Source of the DNA: Dryocosmus kuriphilus | Lineage: Eukaryota > Arthropoda > Insecta > Hymenoptera > Cynipidae | NCBI GenBank assembly: GCA_038277395.1 | Contig: CM076196.1 | Span: forward strand, 128,523,410 to 128,587,409 | Direction: 5' to 3' | DNA: 64,000 nt | Shown: piece by piece, positions 1 to 10,136 of the stretch | Position numbering within the stretch: the first letter of the stretch is position 1 | Layout of the letters: every line of letters starts with the position of its first letter | Translations under genes and position numbers: made by a program | The notes under the pieces: model-generated | Told to the model about the DNA's origin: nothing | Database searches by the model: none | The model's input: the letters and a program-made list of their open reading frames with translations, nothing else

Positions 1-828
1 CTGTATTAAAGTCAAATATACCTTCTTTATAAACATTTTCAAGAGTCTTATATTTCTCAGAGGCATATTTAGCATAATATGTAGATACGGATCGTTTACC
101 AGCTGCACTTCGAAGGAAATTACTTAGTTTTTTCATTTCGTTAGACGAAGCACCTGCATTAACTTGAAAATTTTTTCTAATTTTTCCGCCTCGAAGATGA
201 CGTTTTCTTTTTGCTTTGGGTTTATACTAATTCGTATTTTAGAACCTTTAGTACTCAGAAGTATTTCATTATTTAGCTGTTTCGAACTCTCACTGTTGCT
301 TTCCGTGTGTATATCAACTTTATGTTTTAAAGTTGAACTAGCGACTGGCTCTTGCTGCTGATCAGGTGGTTTTTGCACCAATTGTAATATATTCTTACAA
401 GCTTTTGTGGAAGTTCCACAAGAATGATTTTTACCTTTACCTATTTCATTCAATCACTTTTTACAAAGATGGATTGCTGTTTTGGGCTCGTTATTGATTT
501 GTTCGGTTGTTGGAACATTTACAATTTTTGAAGCACCATACAGCCCATTAAAGGCACCAATGTTCCTATATGCCTGCCGTTTCAAGCTTCTACCCAACTT
601 AGCCTTTGGATAGCCATAATATCTTGCTGTTATACATATGTAACAATTACATGTGTCATTATTAGCTCTGGTTTCCTTAGGTAATTGTATGTCTTCGTAA
701 TTTGGCATGGTTGGCTTAGGTCTCGTACATTTATCCTTTTCATGTTTTTTATCTCCAAAGGAAATTTTTTTGCCACATGGAGCACAAACTTTTACTCTAT
801 TTTCCTCATGTGAAAGTTTGTGAGACAT
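1..828 (-). pseudogene. Cys-rich uncharacterised protein, disrupted, runs off window
   Basis: An ATG at 826-828 opens a 124-residue reading that ends at a TGA (454-456). The same frame continues open to about 133. Near 166-176 the frame slips by one, and the other frame carries on to the window edge (LSNFLRSAAGKRSV...). Visible motifs are CAPC near residue 15 and a CNCYIC cluster near residue 80, which look like a metal-binding N-terminus. A Ser/Thr/Gln-rich linker and a basic segment follow. The layout (short opening, Cys pair, then a CxCxxC cluster) resembles multicopy uncharacterised Cys-rich proteins of insects and cnidarians; that comparison is from memory and the function is unknown. 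One in-frame stop and one frameshift suggest a decayed copy. An intron or recoding is less likely, because no GT-AG pair removes the TGA neatly. Confidence 0.5.
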
Positions 829-1240
829 TTTCTCGAAGTTCTTTATTTGAACTGAGAATACTGAAAAAAACTAGAATAAGCGCTGTGTCTGAATTTGCGG
901 GGATCTGGCGTAGTTCTACATGCTACCAGTTTAGCGCATGCGCCTTCTATGTTGCCTGCCTATGTATGGACGCGCACGCACGCGTGAGTTAACATTGAGA
1001 ACATAGGCCGCGCATGTGCGAATCGCGTACTTTTTGTACCATGTGGAAGGTCCCATGTACCATATGGTAAATACGCTAAATACGGTTATACTCGATAAAC
1101 AAGCATAAAAAATGAATTTACGATATCTTAAAAAAATGAGCAGCGAAGATTTTCATTCAAACAGATTTTAAAACTGTGGGCACGTACAAAAAAATCCCCG
1201 CATTCAGTTTTTGTCGACACTTTTTTTATACCTGTCGCCG
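829..1240. other. Non-coding gap between Cys-rich pseudogene and satellite
   Basis: No credible coding sequence. A CG-rich patch at about 945-1030 alternates purine and pyrimidine (gcgcacgcacgcg) in otherwise AT-rich DNA. It would be the 5' flank of the minus-strand pseudogene, but I see no TATA box or other defined promoter element. Confidence 0.4.
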
Positions 1241-1244
1241 TTTG

Positions 1245-4200
1245 AAGCTCAGTGTGACCAGTGTGATTTGAAACCTGGCGTATTTTTTAATTAGGGTGAT
1301 TTTACTGAGTTTTTGAAAGTTTAAGGGTGATTTTTGGGTGGGTTCCACATGAGTATGGGGATGAAACTTTTTTTCTGCTCTTTTATCATCAATTGCTACC
1401 AGTGTCAGTTGAAACCTGGCGTATTTTTTAATTAGGGTGATTTTATTGATTTTTTGGAAGTTTAAGGATGATTTTTGGGTAGATTCCACATGAAGTATGG
1501 GGATGAAACTTTTTTTCTGCTCTTTTATCATCAATTTCTACCAGAGTCAGCTGAAACCTGGCATATTTTTTAATTAGGGTGATTTACTGAATTTTTGAAA
1601 GTTTAGGGTGATTTTTGGGTGGGTTCCACATGAGGTATGGGGATGAAACTTTTTTTCTGCTCTTTGATCATCAATTGCTACCAAAGTCAGCTGAAACCTG
1701 GCATATTTTTCAATTAGGGTGACTTACTGAATTTTTGAAAGTTTGAGAGTGATTTTTGGGTAGGTTCCACATGAGGTATGGGGATGAAACTTTTTTTCTG
1801 CTGTTTTATCATCAATTGCTACCACTGTCAGTTGAACACTGGCGTATTTTTTAATTAGGGTGATTTTATTGAATTTTTGAAAATTTGAGGGTGATTTTTG
1901 GGTGGGTTCCACATGAGGTATGGGGATGAAACTTTTTTTCTGCTCTTTTATCATCAATTTCTACCAGAGTCAGCTGAAACCTTGCATATTTTTCAATTAG
2001 GGTGATTTTCTGAATTTTTAAAGTTTAGGTGATTTTTGGGTGGGTTCCACATGAGGTATGGGGATGAAACTTTTTTTCTGCTGTTTTATAATCAATTGCT
2101 ACCACTGTCAGTTGAACACTGGCGTATTTTTCAATTAGGGTGATTTTATTGAATTTCTGGAAATCTAAGGATGATTTTTGGGTAGATTCCACATGAAGTA
2201 TGGGGATGAAACTTTTATTCTGCTCTTTCATCATTAATTTCTACCAGAGTCAGCTGAAACATGGCATATTTTTCAATTAGGGTGATATACTGAATTTTTG
2301 AAAGTTTGAGAGTGATTTTTGGGTAGGTTCCACATGAGGTATGGGGATGAAACTTTTTTTCTGCTCTTTTATCATCAGTATCTACAAGTGTCAGTTGAAA
2401 TTTGGCGTATTTTTCAATTAGGGTGATTTTATTGAATTTTTGAAAATTTGAGGGTGATTTTTGGGTGGGCTCCACATGAGGTATGGGGATGAAACTTTTT
2501 TTCTGCTCTTTTATCATCAATTTCTACCAAGTCAGCTGAAACCTGGCATATTTTTCAATTAGGGTGATTTACTGAGTTTTTGAAAGTTTAAGGTTAATTT
2601 TTGGGTGGGTTCCACATGAGGTATGGGAATTAAACTTTTTTTTGCTCTTTGATCATCAATTGCTACCAGTGTCAGTTGAAACCTGGCGTATTTTTTACTT
2701 AGGGTGATTTTATTGAATTTTTGAAAATTTAAGGGCGATTTTTGTGTGGGTCCCACATGAGGTATGGGGATGAAACTTTTTTTCTGCTCTTTTATCATCA
2801 ATATCTACAAGTGTCAGTTGAAACTTGGCGTATTTTTCAATTAGGGTGATTTTATTGAATTTTTGAAAATTTGAGGGTGATTTTTGGGTGGGCTCCACAT
2901 GAGGTATGGGGATGAAACTTTTTTTCTGCTCTTTTATCATCAATTGCTACCAGTGTCAGTTGAAACCTGGCGTATTTTTTAATTAGGGTGATTTTATTGA
3001 ATATTTGAAAATTTGAGGGTGATTTTTGGGGGGTTCCACATGAGGTATGGGGATGAAACTTTTTTTCTGCTCTTTTATCATCAATTTCTACCAGAGTCAG
3101 CTGAAACCTGGCATATTTTTCAATTAGGGTGATTTACTAAGTTTTTGAAAGTTTAAGGGTGATTTTTGGGTAGGTTGCACATGAGGTATGGGGATGAAAC
3201 TTTTTTTCTGCTCTTTTATCATCAATTGCTACCAGTGTCAGTTGAAACCTGGCGTATTTTTCAATTAGGGTGACTTTCATGAATCTTTGGAAACGTAAGG
3301 GTGATTTTTGTGTAGGTTCCACATAACATATGGGGATGAAACTTTTATTCTGCTCTTTCATCATTAATTTCTACCAGAGTCAGCTGAAACATGGCATATT
3401 TTTCAATTAGGGTGATATACTGAATTTTTGAAAGTTTGAGAGTGATTTTTGGGTAGGTTCCACATGAGGTATGGGGATGAAACTTTTTTTCTGCTCTTTT
3501 ATCATCAATATCTACAAGTGTCAGTTGAAATTTGGCGTATTTTTCAATTAGGGTGATTTTTCTGAATTTTTAAAGTTTAGGTGATTTTTGGGTGGGTTCC
3601 ACATGAGGTATGGGGATGAAACTTTTTTTCTGCGCTTTTATCATCAATATCTACAAGTTTCAGTTGAAACCTGGCGTATTTTTCAATTAGGGTGTTTTTA
3701 TTGAATTTTTGGAAATTTAAGGATGATTTTTGGGTAGGTTCCACATGAGTTATGGGGATGAAACTTTTTTTCTGCTCTTTTATCATCAATTGCTACCACT
3801 CTCAGTTGAAACCTGGCGTATTTTTTAATTAGGGTGATTTCATTGACTTTTTGAAAATTTGAGGGTGATTTTTGGGTGGGTTCCACATGAGGTATGGGGA
3901 TGAAACTTTTTTTCTGCTCTTTTATCATCAATTGCTACCAGTGTCAGTTGAAACCTGGCGTATTTTTTAATTAGGGTGATTTTATTGAATATTTGAAAAT
4001 TTGAGGGTGATTTTTGGGTGGGTTGCAATGAGGTATGGGGATGAAACTTTTTTTCTGCTCTTTTATCATCAATTGCTACCAGTGTCAGTTGAAACCTGGC
4101 GTATTTTTCAATTAGGGTGACTTTCATGAATCTTTGGAAACGTAAGGGTGATTTTTGTGTAGGTTCCACATAACATATGGGGATGAAACTTTTTTTCTGC

Positions 4201-4475
4201 TCTTTACGCATCAATTTCTACCAGTGACAGTTGAAACCTGGCGTTTTTTTCAATTAGGGTGATTTTATTGAATTTTTGAAAATTTAAGAGTGATTTTTGG
4301 GTGGGTTCTACATGAGATATGGGGATGAAACTTTTTTTCTGTTCTTTTATCGTCAATTGCTACCAGTTTTAGTTGAAAGCTGGCGAATTTTTCAATTAGG
4401 GTGACTTTATGGAATTTTTGAAAACTTAAGGTATGATTGGGGTTAGTTCCACATGCGATAGAGGTTTGAAGCTTC
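1245..4475. repeat. Satellite array, ~141-bp monomers, about 22 copies
   Basis: A tandem array. The box ggggatgaaacttt recurs about every 140-143 bp, at 1361, 1503, 1643, 1783, 1926, 2063, 2206, 2347, 2489, 2629 (altered), 2770, 2912, 3053, 3193, 3336, 3477, 3616, 3759, 3900, 4041, 4183 and 4325. Two monomer types can be told apart. Type A has ttctaccagagtcagctg and ggcat; type B has tgctaccagtgtcagttg and ggcgt. They alternate A/B for much of the left half, which implies a ~283-bp dimer, and B-type runs dominate the right half. The left edge starts mid-monomer and the right edge decays after 4440. Short minus-strand ORFs of repeated MMIKEQKKSFIPI type are by-products of the repeat and not genes. 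Confidence 0.95.
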
Positions 4476-5020
4476 TTTAGGCAGTTCGTAAGGTTGTACG
4501 CAACTATTTTCTGCGATAAAATAGCAGATTCTGTACGTTTAAAAAAAAAATTATTTTTCGTTAGTCGTTAATGTTAGAAACTTCACTCATACCTCTCGGA
4601 GGTACGAAACCGTCACTGGTTCGTAATCTCATTCATACACGCGTACCAAAAATATGCCGTGGCACTTGCGGGGTGGATGCAGCGAGCTGTCATTCTTGGG
4701 TAGCTCTATGTCCTCAACAATTTAAAAATTTAAATGAGTATTTTCGTTGGAAAATGCAAAAATATTTCGCTTTTGCGATACTTGTTATATCCGCTATTTT
4801 GAATTCTAACAAAATTTTCAATTTTATGCAAACACTGTTTTTGCAGCATGTTAAAAGCTAAAAAAAGACCATTCTAATATGTATCCGAACCATAAATATG
4901 TTCTTTTTTTCCTTACAAAATTTTTCTCTTTAATTTTAGTTTATTATGAGTTTTAAGTTTAAAATTTCGTGTTTACCTAACCACTAAAATCACTATTTAA
5001 TCATTATGGAGTCTAATAAT
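4476..5020. other. Unassigned AT-rich spacer
   Basis: No recognisable gene or element. A 96-residue plus-strand ORF at 4571-4861 has no motif I recognise, ends in AT-rich low-complexity sequence and has no supporting context. It is treated as chance. Confidence 0.4.
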
Positions 5021-5027
5021 TGTTCTA

Positions 5028-5197
5028 AGGACACATATGACAATATTTCATGTAATAAAAATAACTATTAAATTAGGAATTATAATTATTTTGAAGTATT
5101 TTTAATCACACTTGGTTTGATTAAAAATGCTTCAAATCAATTGTAAATACTAATTTAATACATATTTGTATACGTAAAATATTTTCATATGTGTCCT
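5028..5197. repeat. Small imperfect hairpin element (MITE-like)
   Basis: Imperfect inverted repeat centred near 5115. The outer ends are aggacacatatga and tcatatgtgtcct. Inside, tattaaatta pairs with taatttaata and ttgaagtatttttaatca pairs with tgattaaaaatgcttcaa. It is about 170 bp, AT-rich and non-coding. It lies directly beside the next foldback element. No convincing target-site duplication was found. Confidence 0.6.
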
Positions 5198-5208
5198 CAG
5201 AATGATTA

Positions 5209-5868
5209 CACAGGCCGACAAATATTGACAAAAGTTCAGAACCAGAAACCAGACATAGTGTACCCGAAGGATTTTGGTGCGCTGAATGCGAATCCGAGCT
5301 CAGAATTACTCCATCACGTCAGGTTTTCGAGATATCCTAACCTAAATGTGCGAAAAACACTGTTTTTCACTAAATTTGAGGTTACTTCACGTCTCGAATA
5401 AATTTTTTTTCCAAAAACCGATGGCACAGTATTAAAGAAGCACTTGTACCCTTCAGAATTCATTTCTAAAATCTAAAAAATCTTTTTTTCCGTTGAGATA
5501 TCGCTGATTGAAGTTTAGCAAAATTTTCAAAGCAAAAAAAGAAGGTTATGGGCTTTTGCTTTGAAAATTTTGCTAAACTTCAATCATCGATATCTCAACG
5601 AAAAAAAAAGATTTTTCAGATTTTAGAAATGAGTTCTGAAGGGTACAAGTTCTTTAATACTGTGCCATCGACTTTTGGAAAAAAATTTATTGGAGACGTG
5701 AAGTAACCTCAAATTTAGTGAAAAACAGTGTTTTTCGCACATTTAGGTTAGAATACCTCGAAAACCTGATGTGATGGAGTAATTCTGAGCTCGGATTCGG
5801 ATTCAGCGCACCAAAATCCTTCGGGTACACTATGTCTGCTTTCTGGTTCTGAAATTTGTCGGCCTGTG
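5209..5868. mobile_element. 660-bp foldback element, TTA target duplication
   Basis: A near-complete palindrome. The arms are about 5209-5540 and 5552-5868, with a loop of about ten bases near 5545. The ends are CACAGGCCGACAAA and its complement, and both outer flanks read TTA, a plausible 3-bp target duplication. Both arms contain the same short ORF in mirror image (NLNVRKTLFFTKFEVTSRL), so the arms themselves are not evidence of a protein. A 3-bp TTA duplication would fit a PIF/Harbinger-like or other DNA transposon, but no transposase is present and the family is unassigned. The outer words gagtctaataat (~5010) and attattagactc (~5870) are also inverted, so an older nested boundary is possible. 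Confidence 0.75.
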
Positions 5869-5884
5869 TTATTATTAGACTCAA

Positions 5885-6255
5885 GAATGATTAAAAGACG
5901 ATAATGAAAGTTAAACATGTTATTTTAGTTCTAAGGCTCATAACCATTACAATTAAAGAGAGCAAATAATTCCGTACTTTAGGGAAGGGGAGAAAACTTA
6001 GTATGTTTTTAAGGAGGTCAAAATACGAGTATGTCTTTTCAAGCCATGAAATGTGCAGTTGCAATTTTTGACACTTTTTAATAGATTATTCACCCTGGCC
6101 CCTAGCTATAATTAATTAATTCAATACGCAGATTTCAACTTATACTAATTCGGCATTCAGACACACGCTGGGTTGGATCGAATTTTTCGATTCAATCTCA
6201 GCTTTGATTCGTTTCGTATAAAATTCGGCATTCAAGCATGCATTTGTTCGAATGA
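5885..6255. other. Unassigned AT-rich spacer
   Basis: No gene seen. Two diverged copies of an 'aattcggcattca' word lie at about 6149 and 6221, each followed by a gattc-rich stretch. They suggest a short decayed direct repeat that the Penelope-like insertion interrupts just downstream. Confidence 0.35.
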
Positions 6256-6308
6256 AATTTTTTCATTCTAAATTCTTAAATTACTCTTTTCGCCCTCCAT
6301 GTTAATTA

Positions 6309-7205
6309 TTTAGAATTTTATTTTTGTTGATCTTGTAGGGCCAGGTGAGTGGGTATTAAGTACTCAAATTAATTTTCTTTAGAAAACGACGTTTCGCCAG
6401 CATTGGTGCGCTGGCCTCATCAGGCTAAAAGATTTATTTTACATAGTTACACCAGTAAATACAATTTTTTAATTAAGAAACAACTTGTTCTTAAAATTAT
6501 TAAAAAGGATATTTACCTAGTTTGATTGTTAACTATATTGTTAACGTGTCGAGAGTTAAAAGTTTGATGTAAAATTTTTTGTAGGCTCCATGATGCCGAG
6601 TCAACAAGTATAACGTCGTATGAAAATATAACATTTGAACACAAGTATTTATAATCACAGCTGTAGCAATCACACGCACACTAAACATATATGACAAGCT
6701 CATATACAGACATACATTGTTTTTATAATTTTTGAATTGTAATGCTCCTAATGCCGGGAAATAAGCTGTATTTAGCGAGTGAATATCTTCTTTCTTATTA
6801 ATACTGTTTTTGTTTAGTTTTATGTTAATCATTTCGGAAATTAGTCTTTTTTTATAGTTAGCTTCTATGTCTAGAATTTGAACATTTTTCCAATCAAACT
6901 CATGTTTTAGAGTTTCTTAATGTGTGTTTACAACGTTTTCTAACTTTTTTTTGGTAATATGTTCATTCATGCGTATTTTTAATGCTCTTTTTGTTTCACC
7001 AGTATAAACAGCTGGGCAATTTTTTTGCAATTAAATCTATACACAACGTTAGTTTTTTCAAATTTATTAGTGTTTATTAGTGACGATAAATTATAATATG
7101 GTAATTATGTGTAAATGGTAATGCAATATTGCCTATTGTTTGTTTATTCATATTATCATTATTATTTGATTTACTATTGTATTTGATTTTATTTACCCGA
7201 TTTTT
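6309..7205 (-). pseudogene. Penelope-like retroelement, truncated minus-strand copy
   Basis: This is the reverse-complement partner of 7466-8433 with only scattered differences. Read on the minus strand it holds the GIY-YIG nuclease region of a Penelope-like element: a VVYRFNC-type start, a Cys pair, CPAVYTGETK, then a tail ending in EMINIKLNKNSINKKED. After that come a 3' untranslated part and a hammerhead motif. The reverse transcriptase is missing, and about 85 bp present in the other copy are deleted near 7085. The GIY-YIG stretch is frameshifted, so no active protein is expected. Its orientation is head-to-head with the second copy. Confidence 0.8.
6376..6432 (-). ncRNA. Hammerhead ribozyme motif in the minus-strand Penelope copy
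   Basis: On the minus strand the conserved core CTGATGA (plus coordinates 6417-6423) is followed by a 6-bp stem II (GCCAGC/GCTGGC with an 8-base loop) and GAAACGTC (6388-6395). The predicted cut is after the C of GTC, at 6388. The flanking strands can form stem I with an internal loop. One extra G next to stem II must bulge. Stem III is very short, as described for type I hammerheads of Penelope-like elements. The motif is visible; self-cleavage is inferred. Confidence 0.75.
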
Positions 7206-7218
7206 GATTTTTTGATTT

Positions 7219-8433
7219 TTGGACATCACATTAATTAAAAATAAAAATAAAATTATGACAAATTGGTTTCAAAAACCTACATCTTCAAATAGAATAATGA
7301 AATTTCATTCCTATCACCCATTACAACAAAAAAAGAACATTGTATATAATTTAGTCGATAGAGCGATAAAATTATCCAACTATCGCTTCCGCGAAAAAAA
7401 TTTGAAAATTTTGAAATAATTGTTACATGACAATGGATATCCGAACCAATTTATCACTAGAAATATCAAAAATCGGGTAAATAAAATCAAATACAATAGT
7501 AAATCAAATAATAATGATAATATGAATAAACAAACAATAGGCAATATTGCATTACCATTTACACATAATTACCATATTATAATTTATCATCTGTTTTGAA
7601 AAAATACTCTATATCAACAGTTCCAAAAATCAAAAAGGCTTTAAATTGTGTGATAAAATTGGGGAAGAATAACACTAATAAATTTGAAAAAACTAACGTT
7701 GTGTATAGATTTAATTGCAAAAATTGCCCAGCTGTTTATACTGGTGAAACAAAAGAGAATTAAAAATACGTATGAATGAACATATTACCAAAAAAAATTT
7801 AGAAAACGTTGTAAAGACACATTAAGAAACTCTAAAACATGAGTTTGATTGGAAAAATGGTCAAATTCTAGACATAGAAGCTAACTATAAAAAAAGACTA
7901 ATTTCCGAAATGATTAACATAAAACTAAACAAAAACAGTATTAATAAGAAAGAAGATATTCACTCGCTAAATACAGCTTATTTCCCGGCATTAGGAGCAT
8001 TACAATTCAAAAATTATAAAAACAATGTATGTCTGTATATGAGCTTGTCATATATGTTTAGTGTGCGTGTGATTGCTACAGCTGTGATTATAAATACTTG
8101 TGTTCAAATGTTATATTTTCATACGACGTTATACTTGTTGACTCGGCATCATGGAGCCTACAAAAAATTTTACATCAAACTTTTAACTCTCGACACGTTA
8201 ACAATATAGTTAACAATCAAACTAGGTAAATATCCTTTTTAATAATTTTAAGAACAAGTTGTTTCTTAATTAAAAAATTGTATTTAGTGGTGTAACTATG
8301 TAAAATAAATCTTTTAGCCTGATGAGGCCAGCGCACCAATGCTGGCGAAACGTCGTTTTCTAAAGAAAATTAATTTGAGTACTTAATACCCACTCACCTG
8401 GCCCTACAAGATCAACAAAAATAAAATTCTAAG
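7219..8433 (+). pseudogene. Penelope-like retroelement, 3' half, broken
   Basis: The reading at 7219-7419 contains TNWFQKPTSSNRIMKFHSYH, a match to the segment after the reverse transcriptase fingers/palm of Penelope-like elements, followed by LVDRAIKLS. It stops at TAA (7417-7419), where a Q codon would restore the frame, and then shifts. At 7683 the GIY-YIG endonuclease begins (VVYRFNCKNCPAVYTGETK) with the Cys pair typical of these elements. It breaks again near 7760 and resumes as the ORF at 7910-8209. RT catalytic motifs and the N-terminus are absent, so the copy is 5'-truncated and dead. Together with the minus-strand copy it forms an inverted pair, an arrangement common for Penelope-like elements. 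A 15-bp word, aattttttcattcta, flanks the pair at 6256-6270 and 8435-8449 as a likely target duplication. Confidence 0.85.
8310..8366 (+). ncRNA. Hammerhead ribozyme motif in the plus-strand Penelope copy
   Basis: CTGATGA (8319-8325), stem II GCCAGC/GCTGGC (8327-8332 with 8341-8346, loop GCACCAAT) and GAAACGTC (8347-8354) form the invariant hammerhead core. Predicted cleavage is after C8354. Stem I can pair cgRag-side bases and cttt/aaag across an internal loop between 8310-8318 and 8355-8366. G8326 is an extra base between core and stem II. Penelope-like elements are known to carry hammerheads in their terminal repeats, so position and host element agree. Confidence 0.78.
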
Positions 8434-8449
8434 TAATTTTTTCATTCTA

Positions 8450-8936
8450 TTTCAACTTGGATCGATGTCAATAAATTTAATATTCGAACGCGCGCCTCCT
8501 CTGATCGAATTTTTTGGATTCAATTTTCAGCTTGATTCGAATTTAGGAGTGTGAAAAATAGGTGCGGGTTGAGTCGGGTCTGCGGGTTGACCCACATACC
8601 AATAATAAACTCGACAACTCGCATCCAACCCGCAAAAACCTAATTAAACTCGCGAACCCGAATTTAATTTAAAAGCCTGAAACGTTTTTTAAATATATAA
8701 TACCCGTCACGAGTGTGAGACGATTTCACTCGCCTCCCCTTGTTTTTAATTGTTGATTAGATTAGGAAATTTAGCGTCGATAGAGCCATATTTGAATAAT
8801 TTTTCATCATTTCTGATCAAGTGTAGTTTATCAGAACTAGAAGGAAAAAATTCGCGGGGTGGAAAATTTTCGACACTTTCAAGTATTGGCAAAATGTAGC
8901 CACAAATGCACGCTTTTTAAAAAGTCTTGGCAGAAT
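8450..8936. other. Repeat-derived spacer; copy of a dispersed repeat at ~8680-8875
   Basis: No gene. The stretch around 8680-8875 is the diverged reverse complement of 34684-34910. Shared words include atttttcatcatttctgat versus its complement, the catatttgaa core and a tgtgagacgatttcact/agtgaagtggtctcaca pair. This marks a dispersed non-coding repeat family. The stretch at 8540-8640 is rich in gcgggtt/aacccgc words but has no clear repeat structure. Confidence 0.5.
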
Positions 8937-9345
8937 GTGCCACAATTTTTTTTCGAATCTCCATGAACGTCTAGCGAAGGTGAGCAAAGGTTTGTTGGCC
9001 TATTTTCGCTTATTTCAAAATTGAAGCAGGGTCGACTGAGACGTAGCAAGATCAGTGGCACATGAAGCACCATTTTTATTTAGGTATTTTATTAAACGAA
9101 TTGAAAATATAATAAGACTAGAAGTAATTATATATTAAAATGCAATAAATAAGTAATTCCAGTCTTATTATAATTTCAAGTTGTTGTGTGAAATAAAAAA
9201 GGTGCCTCTTGTGTCCCAAATATTGCTACGTCCAAGTCGGTTGTGATACAGATTTGAAACGTACGAAAACGTGGTAATTTCAAGCCTTTGCTCACCATCG
9301 CTGTAAGTTAATGGAACTTCGAAAAAATAAAAAGATTATGGCACA
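8937..9345. repeat. Foldback (inverted-repeat) element, ~410 bp
   Basis: Arms 8937-9130 and 9145-9345 are inverted copies. Examples are tgtgccacaat against attatggcaca, gcgaaggtgagcaaagg against cctttgctcaccatcgc, and taataagactagaagtaa against its complement near 9160. Identity looks moderate. No ORF lies across it that is not a shadow of the arms. A target duplication was not found, so the class is open. Confidence 0.65.
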
Positions 9346-10129
9346 TTTTTATTTAATCCTCGATATATAGTGTCATGCACTAATTTTTTTTATTTTTGAA
9401 TATAAAACTATTCACGGTAAATTTACTAAAAATACGAGTATAATTGAAATAAAATCTTTTTCGAATTTTTATTTAAAATGTAAAAATGTATGCCCTTTTC
9501 AAATTTGTATTTCGGTCTCGCCATGCCGGCAACTTGACATGATGTCATTATCCTTCAATATTTTCTAAAAAAGCTATAGGTTCATGCTTTTTCTAAAAAA
9601 TTTGAAATAAATAAGTGCTAAAACTGGTCTTTTGTACCTAAATGTACAAATGCCAGTGTAAAGAATCATGCAAAAATATTTTTAAGTGTATCCAATGATG
9701 AGGAACGGAGAAAATGTTACAAAACTCTTCGGCACGACTGTGCTCTAGAGAATTAACAGTACGAGTATATTGTTGCTAAGATCTTTTCATCCGTTTAAAC
9801 TTTAAGTGAGTGAAGTAATCTGCTGGTATCGATCGACAGCTTATTTTTTTTTGCGTGTACGTATTGTGTGTTGTACTTGATAAAATTTCTTCAGAAGAAA
9901 GGGATCAGAAATGTTGAGTTTATGTTTTGTGGTTAAAATTATATAATAAATATAAATTATTAGTATTTTCTTTAATTATTATAATTATACTCAAGCATTT
10001 GCAGCTTTTTATGCAATAACCATTAATCGCCTGATAGAGCAATACGAGTAACACATTAAATATGCTCTTTTTCAGCATTTGCACAAACTCGAACCTCAAA
10101 ATTCGGTCTTCTCATTTTATTTAACAAAT
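9346..10129. other. Unassigned AT-rich spacer
   Basis: About 780 bp with no ORF of interest, no tandem repeat and no RNA signature that I can see. Confidence 0.4.
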
Positions 10130-10136
10130 ATATTAG

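Noticed and set aside
1226..4214. About a dozen minus-strand ORFs with repeated MMIKEQKKSFIPI...HVEPTQKSP peptides
   Set aside because: They follow the ~141-bp satellite period, change frame from unit to unit and start or stop inside monomers. They are by-products of the repeat, not a repeat protein.
1245..4475. CRISPR-like array
   Set aside because: Contiguous ~141-bp monomers without unique spacers in a eukaryotic context; it is a satellite.
4571..4861. 96-residue plus-strand ORF as a gene
   Set aside because: No motif, no conserved composition and no splice or promoter context.
6533..8209. Two identical 99-residue ORFs as an independent small gene
   Set aside because: Only their first ~20 residues belong to the GIY-YIG tail of the Penelope-like element. 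The rest is 3' untranslated sequence in an accidental frame.
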